64,000 nt of DNA from Delphinus delphis (lineage: Eukaryota; Chordata; Mammalia; Artiodactyla; Delphinidae). A program made the translations under genes and the position numbers. The notes under the pieces were generated by a model. The model was not told where the DNA came from, did not search any database, and saw only the letters and a program-made list of their open reading frames with translations. Shown one piece after another: positions 1-11,120 of the stretch (within the stretch, counting starts at the first letter, position 1; every line of letters begins with the position of its first letter). Location: contig NC_082703.1 of the NCBI RefSeq assembly GCF_949987515.2, positions 13,416,680-13,480,679 of the forward strand, written 5' to 3'.

Positions 1-304
1 CTTGTTTTCTAAAATCGCAGACTGTCTGAGATTTTGCAGTTTGAAATTATATCAGGAAGAATGAGCATTCCACTTTTGCCTGGAAGATCTAAATCATTCT
101 GCAACAGACAAGCAGCCTCAATGATGAACCCAGGCACCGAGGCTGAGATGAGGGGTTTCTGAACACAACATTTCACTTTAACTTAACTTTGCAGTTTCCA
201 AGGAAATGAGACCCTGAGTCCACTTCACAGTCCTAGCCTGGTGTTGACCCTTTTATTCACAGGCCTGCTTAGTGTTGAGTCTATCAAAACAGCACTTCAT
301 TCCA
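1..304. other. unassigned sequence
   Basis: No coding frame or repeat family was recognised. The L1 remnant begins at about 305. Confidence 0.5.
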
Positions 305-1250
305 TAACGAGACACCACTTTCATACCTACTAGGATGCCTATAATCAAAACCATGGAAATAGCAAGTGTGGGTAAGGATGTGGAGAAATTGTAACCCTCG
401 TGCACTGCTGGTGGGAATGTAAAATGGGGCAGCTGCTGTGGAAGACAATTTGGTGGTTCTTCAAAAACCTAAACACAGAATTACCGGATGGCCCAGCAAT
501 TCCCACTTCTGGATATATGCCCCAAAGCTTTGGAAACAGGGACTCAAACAGATATTTGTATGTCAATGTTCATTGCAGAATTATTCCTGATAGCCAAAAT
601 ACGGAAACAACCCAATATCCATCGATTGATGAATGGAAAAACAAAAGGTGGTCTATACATACAATGGAATATTATTCAGCCTCAAAAAGGAAGGAAATTC
701 TGAAACATGATACAGTGTGGATAAACCTTGAGGACATTATGCTAAGTGAAACAAGGCAGTCACAAAAGGAGAGATATTGTATGGTTCCACTTACTTGAGG
801 TACCTAAGTAGGCAAATTCATAGAGACAGAAAGTAGGAGTAACTGCCAGGGGTGTGTGTGGGGGAACACAAATGAGGAATTAATGGTTAATGGCTACAGA
901 GTTTCCGTTGTGCAAAATGATAAGTGTCCTGTAGATGGAGGGTGGTGATGGTAGCACAACAATGTGAGTGTACTTAATGCCACTAAACTATACACTTCAA
1001 AATGGTTAGGATGGGGCTTCCCTGGTGGCGCAGTGGTTGGGAGTCCGCCTGCCGATGCAGGGGACGCGGGTTCGTGCCCCGGTCTGGGAAGATCCCACAT
1101 GTCGCGGAGTGGCTGGGCCCGTGAGCCATGGCCGCTGAGCCTGCGCGTCCGGAGCCTGTGCTCCGCAACGGGAGAGGCCACAGCAGTGAGAGGCCCACGT
1201 ACCACACAAAAAAACAAAAAACAAAATGGTTAGGATGGTTTAAATAAACA
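305..1250 (+). mobile_element. old L1 LINE, ORF2 C-terminal end plus 3' UTR, 5'-truncated, split by a SINE
   Basis: The open frame at 400-798 reads as the C-terminal part of L1 ORF2, the L1 reverse transcriptase/endonuclease protein. It shows HCWWECK, then LWKTIWWFFKNL, then TMEYYSASKRKEIL and NLEDIMLSE, in the order found in mammalian L1s. The ATG at 400 is incidental: the homology is to an internal part of a much longer protein. The 3' UTR follows with the typical TACTTAATGCCACTAAAC near 971. A CHR SINE occupies 1015-1222, and the last L1 bases resume in the duplicated target after it. The copy is 5'-truncated and cannot be active. Confidence 0.88.
1015..1222 (+). mobile_element. CHR-type cetacean SINE (short form)
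   Basis: This is a full-length tRNA-derived SINE of the cetacean CHR type. The head carries the pol III A-box region (TGGCGCAGTGGTTGGGAGTC) and a B-box-like GGTTCGTGCCCC. It is followed by the CHR body (CCATGGCCGCTGAGCC, CTCCGCAACGGGAGAGGCC) and an A-rich tail. A 16-bp TSD, AAAATGGTTAGGATGG, lies at 999-1014 and 1223-1238. The insertion is in the 3' end of an older L1, so it is younger than that L1. Open frames across it on both strands are by-products of its GC-rich body. Confidence 0.95.
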
Positions 1251-2530
1251 CCCTCTTCATTTAAATTTCACCTAAACTCCATTCTTGTCCAAATCCTATG
1301 CTAACCCTATTTCCCCCTTTGGTGAGACACTCACTGGGGTGCTGTCTTACTCGTAGCAATGAGTAAATAAACCTGGTTTTGTTGGACTATAGGTTTGTCC
1401 CTGGTGGACTTTTGTTGATTGGACTAAGAAAGTGTTCACTATTCTCTAACAAACCAGATCTATCATAATGAAATTTGGGGAAGAGTGGCACACGGTGACC
1501 TTGGGGGTATTGAAGATCCTTCCACTGAGCCAAGAGGAGAACTTAAGTCTCCAGTTGAGGACTGGTTTGTTCTCCCTTCTCCCAGAGCCCTGAGTTTCCA
1601 TAAAGTCGTGGCTCCACGTAGATGGTGGCAGCATTTGTGTTCAGCATCTTTTCAAGAACAGAAGACCCCATCCTAGTCCCTGGGCTCTCCATCCATGTGG
1701 CTCCAGGTCTATCTAGGGAGAAGCACTGTTTATCCTTGTCATTCTGAAGTTGTGACTCCTCAGGTGCCATTGCTGGCTTCCTGACCCAGATCCTAGTGGG
1801 GCTGGGGCTCCTGTCTCTTTCACCGTTCTGAGGTCCTGTTCTGCTTCTGGTCCACAGAGATATTTATCTTGTTTTCTTACATTGACTATACCCATTTATT
1901 TGTCTATCATTGTTGATTTTGACGAGGGGTTGAGAGTGAGGCATAGGGAATGCAGCAAAGCATGAAGACACTGAGTCATCCCGACCAGAAGTTCTAGTTT
2001 AAATGCTTTAGTGGCATTGAGCTCTAAAAACGATTATGGAACCTTTCAGCCATGTGAATTTAAAATGAAACACCGAGCTATAAAATAGGTATAAAGCCAT
2101 CTGACAATGTTCTGGCTTTCTTAAATGAAGTCTGCTTTGATTTTTTAAAATATCAACTATCAAATTCTTTCCATTTTCCTTGCTGCCTCTGCTTTGCTAG
2201 TTTCCCAGCCATTTATATAGTGTGCCTACTAGGTAACCCAGCATCTCACTACCACAAGGGAGTAAGTACATATAGATTTTGTATAATAACCTAGTCTTGC
2301 AAGTGGTGAGTGATCAAGTTGAGCAGTAGCAACTCTGGCCAGTAGAACAATAAATAGTGTTAATTTAGGGATTTTACCTTGTAGGGACTGTCGACTAAGA
2401 TCACCTACAACCAATAATATGATTAAACATTGTACACAGTGTCAACTTTTCCAACACCAAGCTTCAACTTTGGTCGGCTTTGAATTTGATGGGGAAAAAA
2501 AAAAAAAGCCAAAAGTCAGGTTTTTTTAAG
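1251..2530. other. unassigned sequence
   Basis: No gene is visible. An AATAAA lies near 1366 in a stretch that could be the decayed end of an LTR or 3' UTR, but I cannot assign it. Frames at 1446-1895 lie on both strands without homology I recognise. A 12-base A run sits near 2494. Confidence 0.4.
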
Positions 2531-2542
2531 GTAGTATGTCCA

Positions 2543-2684
2543 TTTTATTTTATTTATTAATTTACTTATTGGCCATACCACACGGCTTGTGGAATTTTAG
2601 TTCCCCAACCAGGGACCAAAGGAAGCCATGCCCTCTGCAGTGGAAGCGCAGAGTCCTAGCAGCTGGACCACCAGGGAATTCCCA
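2543..2684 (-). mobile_element. CHR/Bov-tA-like SINE, short old copy
   Basis: On the minus strand the sequence begins GGGAATTCCCTGGTGGTCCA and runs through a diverged tRNA-like head to GGGGAACTAAAATTCCACAA. It lacks the GC-rich body of the copies with CATGGCCGCTGAGCC. Its divergence and lack of a clear TSD suggest an older insertion. Confidence 0.85.
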
Positions 2685-2774
2685 GACTCAATTGTTTTTA
2701 TTTTTTTTAATTTACGTATTTATTTTTTAGCAGGCAACTTTTATACATTTTTTTAAAAATAAATTTGTTTTTTT

Positions 2775-3101
2775 AATTTTTGGCTGCATTGGGTCTTCGT
2801 TGCTGCGTGAGGGCTTTCTCTAGTTGTGGCGAGCAGGGGCTACTGTTCATCACAGTGGGCGGGACTTCTTGCGGTGGCTTCTCCTGTTGCACAGCATGGG
2901 CTCTAGGCACGTGGGCTCCAGTAGTTGTGGCATGCGGGCTCAGTAGTTGTGGCTCTTGGGCTCTAGATCGCAGTCTCAGTAGTTGTGGTGCACAGGCCTA
3001 GTTGCTCTGTGGCATGTGGGATCTTCCCGGACCAGGTCCTGAACCAGTGTCTCCTGCATTGGCAGGCAGATTCTTAACCACTGCGCCACCAGGGCAGCCC
3101 T
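2775..3101 (-). mobile_element. CHR-type SINE, long form
   Basis: On the minus strand it starts with a diverged GGGCTGCCCTGGTGGCGCAG. It carries the long CHR tail with three CCACAACTACTGA-type units and ends in the GACCCAATGCAGCC-type 3' end. The T-rich flank at 2766-2776 and TGTTTTTAAT at about 3101 suggest a TSD, but it is not exact. The copy sits about 90 bp from another SINE in the same orientation. Confidence 0.9.
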
Positions 3102-3249
3102 GTTTTTAATAGAGCCTATGTAGGCAAAATTGTGAAGTTAGTGATGTTACTTTATGGTGCTTTCCCTTTTTCTTTCTGGGACACACCTACAATTCCTGTT
3201 TCTTGCCCTGGGTATCTCATGTCTCACTGTTGTAGAGCCTTGGAAAGAA

Positions 3250-3440
3250 ACAGGCACAGAGTAAGGAAAAGGTACTAGATTGGAAATTTAAAACATTAAG
3301 TTTTAGTTCCATTTCAGCCAACAGTTGGTTTCATGACCTTGGATAATATCTTTGAGTTTTTTACTCAAATTTACTCATCTTTACTCAAATTTACTCATCT
3401 CTAAATTCGGAGGAAAAGGAATAATTGCATTACTAAGCTC
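3250..3440 (+). repeat. MIR SINE fragment with internal 20-bp tandem duplication
   Basis: The text resembles the central MIR consensus (TTTCATGACCTTGGATAATA, then TTTACTCATCT). The segment TTACTCAAATTTACTCATCT occurs twice in direct tandem at 3361-3380 and 3381-3400. Confidence 0.6.
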
Positions 3441-4439
3441 TCTTTTGTCTACAAATTTCAACAGTTTTAGGATACATCATCTCCGATGATACATTAGCTG
3501 ATGAAGAGTCAGTTTTCTCTGAGATTTAATAGGGAAATCTTGGAAACCAAAAGACGTTTAAATCCTTACATTTTTAACAATGATACTTTCACCATCATGA
3601 CAGGTGGATGGAGAAATAGTTTTCTGTGGAAATCTTTCAAGAGACCTTAAATCGCACAAAAAAGTTGATTTACTTGTTTGTAAATCTGCAGTGGGGAAAC
3701 GAATGGAATCACAATTTTTAATTTGCTGGTTTCATTACTTTAACCAGTTTGAAATTTGACGGTGTGTCAAGTACTAATGTGACAGTCCTGTGATCCCTTT
3801 CTCTTTTAATGGAACACATTTTGTGTAACTTCTTATTTTTCCTCCGTTTTTCTCTGGTGTTTATTATGACTTTCACGATATACATTGCTTGTGGTTAAAT
3901 TTATGTTGCTAAATAATACTGTTGTAAATTAGGTACCGTGATTCCCTGGGCTTGTTTAGATCTCATCAGTGGAGCTCTGTTAACTCGGAGATATTTTCAG
4001 TCACAGATAGATTGCTCTGTTCAATTTGCATTTGAGTAATTTTCTGATTTAGACATGGAGTTGGTAATGGGCATAATAATTCAGGAAGGGTGAACGGAAG
4101 GGAGGAAATCTCCTGAAAGTCTTGCATCCTTAGCAAAATCCCCAAATAGTTACCATTTTCCACTATGCAGTATCTTCTTATATCTGAATAAATAAAAGTT
4201 GATTATCTTTATAAAGCAATGTTGGAAATGGTATCCGCTATTTTCTTCTCTTTGTATATCCTGCTGCCCATTTGAATTCAAATTGCTTTGGTAAGGAGTT
4301 TTGTCCCAGGGTCCACTTTAATGTAGCATTCTGATTTGTCATAATTTACTGGAGTACATGGATTATTAAAACTGTGATTTCAAAGCCCAACTGTTAGAAG
4401 AAAGCCATTGATTGCTGGTTATGTGGTTTGATTTCTGCT
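3441..4439. other. unassigned AT-rich sequence
   Basis: No repeat or coding sequence was recognised. It is AT-rich with no dominant short-period repeat. The minus frame at 3966-4163 has no recognisable motif. Confidence 0.4.
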
Positions 4440-4640
4440 GTAGCCTCTCAAGGCTTCACTCTTCCATTAAATCTTTCCTGACTGTTTATATTGTGTTTAT
4501 ATTGTTTCCTTTGTGTTTATATCGTTCTTTCCACCTTTTCAAAGAGTATGAGCATCTTGAGGCAGAGACTTAGTTTGTTTACTTGTAGGACCTAATCCAG
4601 TGTTGCACAATTGTAGGTACAAGGCAGATAAAATAGACTT
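4440..4640 (+). mobile_element. L2 LINE 3'-end fragment
   Basis: It contains the L2 3' signature in order: CCTCTCAAGGCTTCACTCTT, a TCTTTCCTGACTG block, then GAGTATGAGCATCTTGAGGC with the AGTGTTGCACA region. A TGTTTATATTGTGTTTATAT stretch shows local slippage near 4485. Confidence 0.6.
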
Positions 4641-4688
4641 ACCTATCTAAATCCCAAAATATAGTATTTGTCTAAAGAATAACACATA

Positions 4689-4717
4689 GACACACACACA
4701 CACACACACACACACAA
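4689..4717. repeat. (CA)n microsatellite
   Basis: An uninterrupted AC dinucleotide run of about 14 units, flanked by AACACATAG and AAATGAGAAG. Confidence 0.97.
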
Positions 4718-5304
4718 ATGAGAAGCTGTTTATTGATTAGTTAGTTGCTTTGTCTTCAAAATGCCAAACAAATGGTCTGAATATTTTTCTATTATTGAAT
4801 TTATGTATATGTACGTGGGGGATAGGGAATACTTAATCAACTATCCTGACAGGTTGTTTTCGCCGTCTGAAAACAGTTTTAAACAAAAAAACTGGATCTG
4901 TTAACTGATATGAAATTGCTTTAACTCCACGCACTGCACGAAAGGTGATGTGGGTGTGCGCGTGCGCATGTGAATAGATTCACACACACAATATTGAAAT
5001 TATAAAAGAGAAAAGAACTTGACCATTGTCTTTTAAGGTGCTTCTCTCTCCTTTGAAAAAAAAAGAAAATGTCATACATGTCATGAAAAGTAAACACTAG
5101 AGAAAAGAATATAACAATAACAAAATCTCCCTTTCTTCAACCTCCTGGAACTGCTCCCCAGAAACAATAACTGTTAACTGCTTCTTATATGTCCTTCCAG
5201 AGATGTTTAATGGACACACACACACACTTTACAGACTGCTTTGGGGCTGTGAGGAAGCTCTATGCTCAGGGGCAGCCGGGCAGTAGAGTAAGAAGTTGAC
5301 AGCA
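4718..5304. other. unassigned sequence
   Basis: No gene or dispersed repeat was recognised. It contains a short mixed GTGTGCGCGTGCGCATGTG alternating purine-pyrimidine stretch near 4952 and a short (CA) run at 5215-5226. Confidence 0.4.
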
Positions 5305-5418
5305 GGGCCTTCCCTGTGCTCCAGCAGTTAAGACTCCACGCTTCCAACACAGGGGGTGCAGGTTACGTCCCTGGTCGGGGAACTAAGATCCCACATGCCA
5401 CGGGACTGAAAAAAAAAA
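5305..5418 (+). mobile_element. CHR/Bov-tA-like SINE, short copy
   Basis: The head (GGCCTTCCCTGTGCTCCAGC) and the B-box region (GCAGGTTACGTCCCTGGTCG) are followed directly by GGGGAACTAAGATCCCACAT and a poly(A) tail. The long body is absent. The B box has an inserted-base look (GGTTACGTCC for GGTTCGATCC), which should weaken pol III initiation. No clean TSD was found. Confidence 0.85.
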
Positions 5419-5939
5419 GGAAGCTGATGGGAATGTTGAGAGAAGAAGTTCAGCATATAGGAGACCTGCTTTTGAGTGACAGCACAGTGGAACAGTTTTA
5501 GGAATTAGAGGTGTGCGGTCGGAAGAGGAATGTACGCCGAATGGGGATAAGGGTCCAAATAATGAGGGAAATCTGGGCTTCTTGAGGTGATTGATATGAA
5601 CCAGGATAAAGGTCATGATGGAGACTAGTGCTGATGATCTCAAAGACGTAAATGGGGGTGAGGCTACGAGGGTAGAGGTGAGGGGGCTGGGGAGCTGAAG
5701 GTGGGAGAAGAAGGAGCCTTGCCATGAGCATATAGGGTTTTAGGGAGGTTTTTAACACTTGCAGATAGAGGTATGGAGGCCGAGTGAGGGGTGGTCATAT
5801 GTGTTGCAAATGCCTTTTTTCTCAGATTGCTGTTTGTTTCTTACTTTATCATAATAATATCTATAATGTTACTAATACATAGATATATTGACTTCATTAA
5901 TGTACATTAACATAAATATATTATATTAATATTGACTTT
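5419..5939. other. unassigned sequence
   Basis: Purine-rich G/A sequence from 5420 to 5750 gives overlapping minus-strand open frames without recognisable motifs. From 5830 it turns AT-rich (TTAATATTGACTTTATTAAT). Confidence 0.4.
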
Positions 5940-6270
5940 ATTAATATATGTTTGCAGAGGTTTTTACTTTTTATATTGTCAAAATTATCAATCTTTTTCC
6001 TTTATGGTTTTTAGGTATATTTTCTACTTAGGAATGCCTTCCTTATTCCAAAATCATAACACATTTTTAAATGTTTTGTTTTAATATTTTTATTTCCCAT
6101 CTGGAGTCTATTTTGGATTAATGAGTATGTAGGAATCTGGATTTTTGTTTTTTCTACAGCTTAATGTCTGACACCATTCATCAAATATTATAATTTGTTT
6201 GTTTTTTTCTATGCTTTGAAATACCCGAAGTTGCCCTTTGAATGTTTATTTAATATGTACTCACATCTTT
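5940..6270 (-). mobile_element. old L1 ORF2 fragment
   Basis: Read on the plus strand it shows the complement of the L1 ORF2 region: GGAATGCCTTCCTTATTCCA, then CCATCTGGAGTCTATTTTGG, then ACCATTCATCAAATAT. No open frame survives. Confidence 0.6.
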
Positions 6271-7025
6271 CCCTGTCAGCTCTTAACCCAGTCCTGGACT
6301 AAAATTTTCAGTTCACAACCTTTAAAATAAATTTTGTACACTTAGCATTCTATCTCTCGGTTTATATAAAAATCTGAAAACAAATGTTTTCTACCTTTAA
6401 AATCCAGATGTATCCTTGGACATTAAGCATCTTGCAGAGTTTGGCTGCACCCAGTATTGGGACATTCTTGCTAATCTTACCATTTGTGTTTTGGGGGCCA
6501 AGTTGGTAAAATGACTCTTGAAGAGAACCCCTCTGTCGGTATTCTTTTTCCTAATGAGCTGATTTTGACGAACGTACGTTCTCCAGAAGAATGTTAGAAT
6601 GCAGAGCCTGGGAAAATGGGAATATGATATTCACAGTCTGTTTACAGAATGGCAACTCCAGTAACTGTTTAGACTTTAAAGGCTTATTGGGGGTATCCGT
6701 AGAGTAGGTCAGAAGGCCCTCCAGCTCAAGCACATCCCATTGCTGCACACCCCACAAAGCTACCCTTATTTTTGTTTGCTTCTTATAGCGTCCCCTCACT
6801 TCTCAAATTCTTAAGAACTGCCTTAAACCTATAAGACTTTCTGATTCTGAAAAAGAAGATGGAACACTAAACAGCTTTGCCCTAGAGAAATGAGGGACAG
6901 GCTTGCATCACTGACACTTGTAATCCATCCCGTCAGATGGGAGCCCTACACTCCATCCCCTTCCCATGCTCTTGATCAACCTGTATGTTCTAGAGAGTCA
7001 CTATGGTCTTCCTGCCTCCGGCTCT
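6271..7025. other. unassigned sequence
   Basis: Nothing recognised. The minus frame at 6551-6799 has no recognisable domain and no supporting splice or codon signal. Confidence 0.4.
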
Positions 7026-7029
7026 CTCC

Positions 7030-7560
7030 CTTCTAATCTGTGGTCCAGATGGCCTCCCCAGTTCTTTTTCCAGTATGCAAATGAGAACACGTGGCTCCCC
7101 TGCTTGGGAAGTTCTCACAGTTCTCCACTGCCTACAGCATGAACCCAAACCCTGGAGCCCAACATGTCAGATTCTTCCCACTGACTCTAACCTACGACTT
7201 GAGCTGAATCTCCTGCCATCCCCCTCCATGCGCCCCATGATTGACCCCTATCTAGCATCCCAAGCCTTGTTTATAGCGTTCCCCACACCTGTGATACAAC
7301 CCCATACAACTTCTCTCTGCCAAATCAGGGAAATTGAACAGATCCTGTAAGGCTCAGCAGAAATGTCATCCCCTCTGGGAGCCCCCTCTAGTCCCTCAGG
7401 CAGAATCCTTCACTTCCTCATTAGTATTCCTGTAGAACTTAGTTTATATCATTACTAAAAGAGTGCTCGCTGTTTCTTAGCGGGTTGATTATGACACTGG
7501 CTCTCCCACTGGACTGGGACTGCTTCATCAGTAGAAACACATTTAAATGTCCTGTACCAG
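7030..7560 (+). mobile_element. L2 LINE 3' end, long fragment
   Basis: It follows the L2 3' consensus in order: a TCTCCACTGCCTACAG block, a CAAGCCTTGTTTATAGC region, AAGGCTCAGCAGAAATGTCA with CCCTCTGGGAGCC, and the closing ACTGGACTGGGACTGCTTCA. The 115-codon frame at 7003-7350 lies inside it and is a by-product. Confidence 0.75.
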
Positions 7561-7784
7561 CACAGTTGCACTGTCTTGAGCACGTCATGCTTTATTTCAT
7601 TTCATCTACCAAACAATCCTCGGGGCAGGATTTTCAGATAAGAAAATCGAGCCTGGAAAAGATTAAGTAACAGATGTGCTCACAGATTGTACATTCGCTC
7701 AGCGTATCCTGTGCCTGGGACTCAACCCCTCTGTGTGGCTTCTAAGCCCGTGAACGAATGAAAGAACTGTGTGCAGCTTAGTGA

Positions 7785-8000
7785 CTTCTTGAGAAATTTC
7801 CTTGTGTGGGAGCTCCATATGGCACTGAGAGCTTCTTCCAGTCTGTGTGACCTTGGGCAAGTTACTGACTGTCTCTGAGTCTGTGGGCTTACATCTGTAA
7901 AACCAAGATAATGAACTGCTTAACTACCTCACAGGGCTTTTGAGAGGATTAAATGAAATAATGTATGCAAAATACATAAAGGCTGGCAGAATAAGTTAGT
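7785..8000 (+). mobile_element. MIR SINE
   Basis: The MIR core is clear: GTGTGACCTTGGGCAAGTTA, then CTGAGTCTGTGG, ATCTGTAAAACCAAGATAAT, ACCTCACAGGGCTTTTGAGA and the AAATGAAATAATG 3' part. Confidence 0.85.
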
Positions 8001-8959
8001 AATGGATACTTTCTCTTCCCTTCTCCCTCACTGCCTATTCCATGAAGACAACACACCATCTGTCCTCAGATGCCTATCTTGTTGCCTTGACCAGAGAGGA
8101 AACCAAGCAGGGGCCAGAGAGATAAGTAACCAACAGGATGGCAGTTTTAGACAGAATTATCCACAGCGCATGTCACTTCCATGAGGATCTCAAATGAATA
8201 ATGATCTTAAATATGCCATACCATTGCTTTTATCTCCCATATTCATTTTGGGGAAGAAATGGCCTCCTAGAGTACTACAGAAAGAAGGAAGTAACTGGAA
8301 ATTTCTCTCACTTGTCCTAAAGGGACTGTCATTTCTTGCCACAGGATCTCAGTGTTCGGACACTGGCTTTCAAATTCAGGAGAAGAACAACCCCTTAGAG
8401 AGTCTTTTGATTTGCTTTTTTGGCACCACTAACACCATTATCAAATGACTTCAAAGTTCTGGGCTTCAGTGATAAGACTGCAGCTCTCATGGCTGGTGAA
8501 AAGATGGGGAAGAAAAAGTGTTTTAACACTTTGGGGGCATGGTTTTATAGAACTTGGTGTGTGTCTTTATTTCATTCAACTTTCTGAAATCAAGTGTATG
8601 TTTATAACACCTATGGCGTGTGAGGAATTAGAGTATAAGGGTGAGAACGGTCCCTGGACTTTTCTAAGCTCTTCTAGGTCTAGCGGCAGAGGCAAACAGG
8701 TAAAATATGGCAACTCATTTGGAGTGTTTGGTGATTTGAGATAGATACACACAAAATGTCAGGGGAACACAAGAAGAGATGCCTGGCCCAGCTGGGAATC
8801 AGAGTGGGTTGGTAGTGGCCAGGAGCTGCCCAGAGAAGATATGCCAGGGTCAAAGTCTTGGAAGATGAGTAGGAGTTAGTCAGACTAAGTGGGAAGAAAT
8901 GGTCCTTCTTAGCCTAAGAGTCACACCTGCTATTGGATATGGGATCAAATCTTTAGTGA
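8001..8959. other. unassigned sequence
   Basis: Four short open frames (8002-8744) lie end to end in shifting frames. None has a recognisable domain, conserved motif or plausible splice arrangement, so I treat them as chance frames. Confidence 0.4.
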
Positions 8960-9125
8960 GTACTTAATCCTGTTATGAGTTTCCTAGACAGTATTTAATT
9001 TACTCTTCACACTAATCTTTTAGAAATGAGGAAACAGATTTTGAACAACCTCTCTAAAGTTTCCATTGCTAGTCAGTGGAGAGGTTGGAATTTGAATCCA
9101 GGTCAGCCTCTAAAATATTTGGATT
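8960..9125 (-). mobile_element. MIR SINE fragment
   Basis: The complement of the MIR core is visible: TTTAGAAATGAGGAAACAGA, a degraded CTCTAAAGTTTCC block, and AGTCAGTGGAGAGGTTGGAA followed by TTTGAATCCAGGTCAG. Confidence 0.75.
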
Positions 9126-9391
9126 TTTATTGTGCCAATCTAATTTTACAAAGTTCCCAGTAATATTTGCATTCACCACAGGACAATTATATTGATCACG
9201 GTGACATCATACAGTCTTAAAACTGGATTGAGATATAATATATATATGTATATTTGGGGGCTTATTTTAAAAGAACAAGAGAGAAATCTTTCTATGTGTG
9301 ATTAAATGTGGTAGTGATATAAATAGAATTAATGAGAATATGATTATTTTGGCCAAAAGCATGTAAGAATTAGTTCTTTAAAATTAATGCA

Positions 9392-9792
9392 GGGGACTTC
9401 CCTGGTGGCGCAGTGGTTAAGAATCTGCCTGCCAATGCAGGGGATGTGGGTTCGAGCCCTGGTCCAAGAAGATCCCACATGCCGCGGAGCAACTAAACCC
9501 GTGTGCCACAACTACTGAACCTGCGCTCTAGAGTCCGCAAGCCACAACTACTGAGCCCGCGTACCACAACTACTGAAGCCTGCACGCCACAACTACTGAA
9601 GCCCGCGTGCCACAACTACTGAAGCCCGCATGCCTAGAGCCCATGCTCCGCAACAAGAGAAACTACTGCAATGAGAAACCTGCGCACCGCAAGGAAGAGT
9701 AGCCCCTGTTTGCCTCAACTAGAGGAAGCCCGTGCACAGCAATGAAGACCCAATGCAGCCAAAAATAAAATAAATAAGTAAATTTATTTTAA
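9392..9792 (+). mobile_element. CHR-type SINE, long form with expanded internal tandem
   Basis: This is the longest SINE in the window, about 400 bp. The head GGGGACTTCCCTGGTGGCGC and B box GGTTCGAGCCC are intact. A tandem block follows with CCACAACTACTGA starting at 9506, 9542, 9563, 9587 and 9610. The 3' part reads CCCGTGCACAGCAATGAAGA with a (AAAT)-rich tail. The TSD is AAAATTAATGCA at 9380-9391 and 9793-9804. The tandem block is longer here than in the other long copies. Confidence 0.95.
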
Positions 9793-9804
9793 AAAATTAA
9801 TGCA

Positions 9805-10140
9805 AAGCATATGCCATTATCAGAGTTGAGATTGTGTTATTCCAATTCTATACTCAATGCTATGAATCTGAAATAAGTTAAACATATTAGTAGGTGCACT
9901 TAAAGTTTCAATTAAGTATAAAAATTTGGATTAAGATCCATGTGAATCTCTTTTTTTCTGTCAAATCACTCAAATCTCATAATACCCCTGTGAATGAATC
10001 CCCTTGTTTCCTGTTGCTATGGCAGGTAGCATCTTCACTTGACAGATGAGGAAACCATGTGGTTTTGCGGCTCATTCAAAGTCTTAGCTGAGGGCAGTGG
10101 CAAAGTTATCACAGAACACAAAACTTTTGGAAGCAAAAGG
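9805..10140. other. unassigned sequence
   Basis: AT-rich with no recognised element. The frame at 10039-10236 runs into the following MIR. Confidence 0.4.
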
Positions 10141-10144
10141 AAAT

Positions 10145-10345
10145 TTATGTGCCCGGCACTGTGCTTGGAATTTTCACATAATTTATATTTAATTTCTATA
10201 ATAACTCTAGAACATAGGTGTTCCCCTCACTTTTAGAAATGAGAAAACTGAGGCTCAGAGTTGGAATATGACCAAGTTAAAGAGCTTTCAAGAGGCTGAG
10301 TTGGAATTTGAACCTGGTTTTCCAGAGCCACACATCTGTTGTAAC
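10145..10345 (-). mobile_element. MIR SINE
   Basis: Complement of MIR: TGTGCCCGGCACTGTGCTTG, then TTTAGAAATGAGAAAACTGA with GGCTCAGAG, then GAGTTGGAATTTGAACCTGG. Almost the full length is present. Confidence 0.85.
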
Positions 10346-11029
10346 ATTTCTGTGAGCTATATATTTCAGCTGTATTCCAACACTGAGCATCATGCCTGCC
10401 ACATTGTGGGTACCCTTGTGCCCACTTGTGTGGAATGACTAAGTGATAAATAGAATGTGTACTTTAGTGGCTAGCAAGGAGGCAAAAGAATACTGTAAGT
10501 ATTTAGTGAAGGAAAGTATTTAGCGCTCATTTTAATGATAAAGGTAGAAGGCCCGGCCAAGGGAGTGAAATGCTACCAAATAAAAGTTTGTTTGGCAAAA
10601 GGAAGTAGAGAAAGTATTGTTGAAAATATTTCTGAGTCCTTTGCTCAGACTCCAAAAGCATGGAATTGTACAAAATGCTTCTCTGGACACCCAGATGCCT
10701 CATTTATGGAATTACTGACTTTGCCTTGGCCCCAAACACCTATATTCAACAACATTATTCTAGCCCTTTGTCTGACCCTGTAGGCAATGCAAAACCTCTT
10801 CAGTTAATGTTTGGTTGGAGCCCAAATGCAAAATACCTTTCCTTATTTATCTATTAAGGATGCCATGTTTCATAGATGGCCACCTCCTAATGAATAACAT
10901 CGCCTTTGTTGATGGAATTAGATTCTCAGTTATTCAACAAATATTGATTAAATAGCTATTATGCACAAGAGAGGACATTATTAACTTTCTATTAGGTGAC
11001 AGAAAAAGCCTGTGGTTGTGTAAAGTTCC
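10346..11029. other. unassigned sequence
   Basis: No recognised repeat. Two overlapping plus-strand frames (10535-10783 and 10660-10857) show no domain. Confidence 0.4.
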
Positions 11030-11120
11030 CCGACTCAGAGTTCTAGTCCTGGGTTCCAGCACTGCCTCTGCCACCAATCAATATATAATCTGGGTTACTG
11101 AGCATCTTACTGTGGATATC
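11030..11120 (+). mobile_element. MIR fragment
   Basis: Fragment resembling the MIR 5' half: CCGACTCAGAGTTCTAGTCC, then AGCACTGCCTCTGCCACCAA. Short and diverged. Confidence 0.5.

Noticed and set aside
1015..1105. tRNA gene
   Set aside because: A- and B-box-like words are present but belong to SINE heads. No cloverleaf with anticodon and acceptor stem can be formed.
1320..1480. LTR end with polyadenylation signal
   Set aside because: An AATAAA and loose LTR-like look only. No TG...CA borders, TSD or family match could be shown.
8002..8744. Four consecutive plus-strand frames as exons
   Set aside because: No acceptor/donor pairs consistent with one phase, and no recognisable domain. They look like chance frames.
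9500..9640. CRISPR-like array of short repeats
   Set aside because: The spaced CCACAACTACTGA units are the internal tandem of a SINE in a mammalian genome. The spacers are themselves related.
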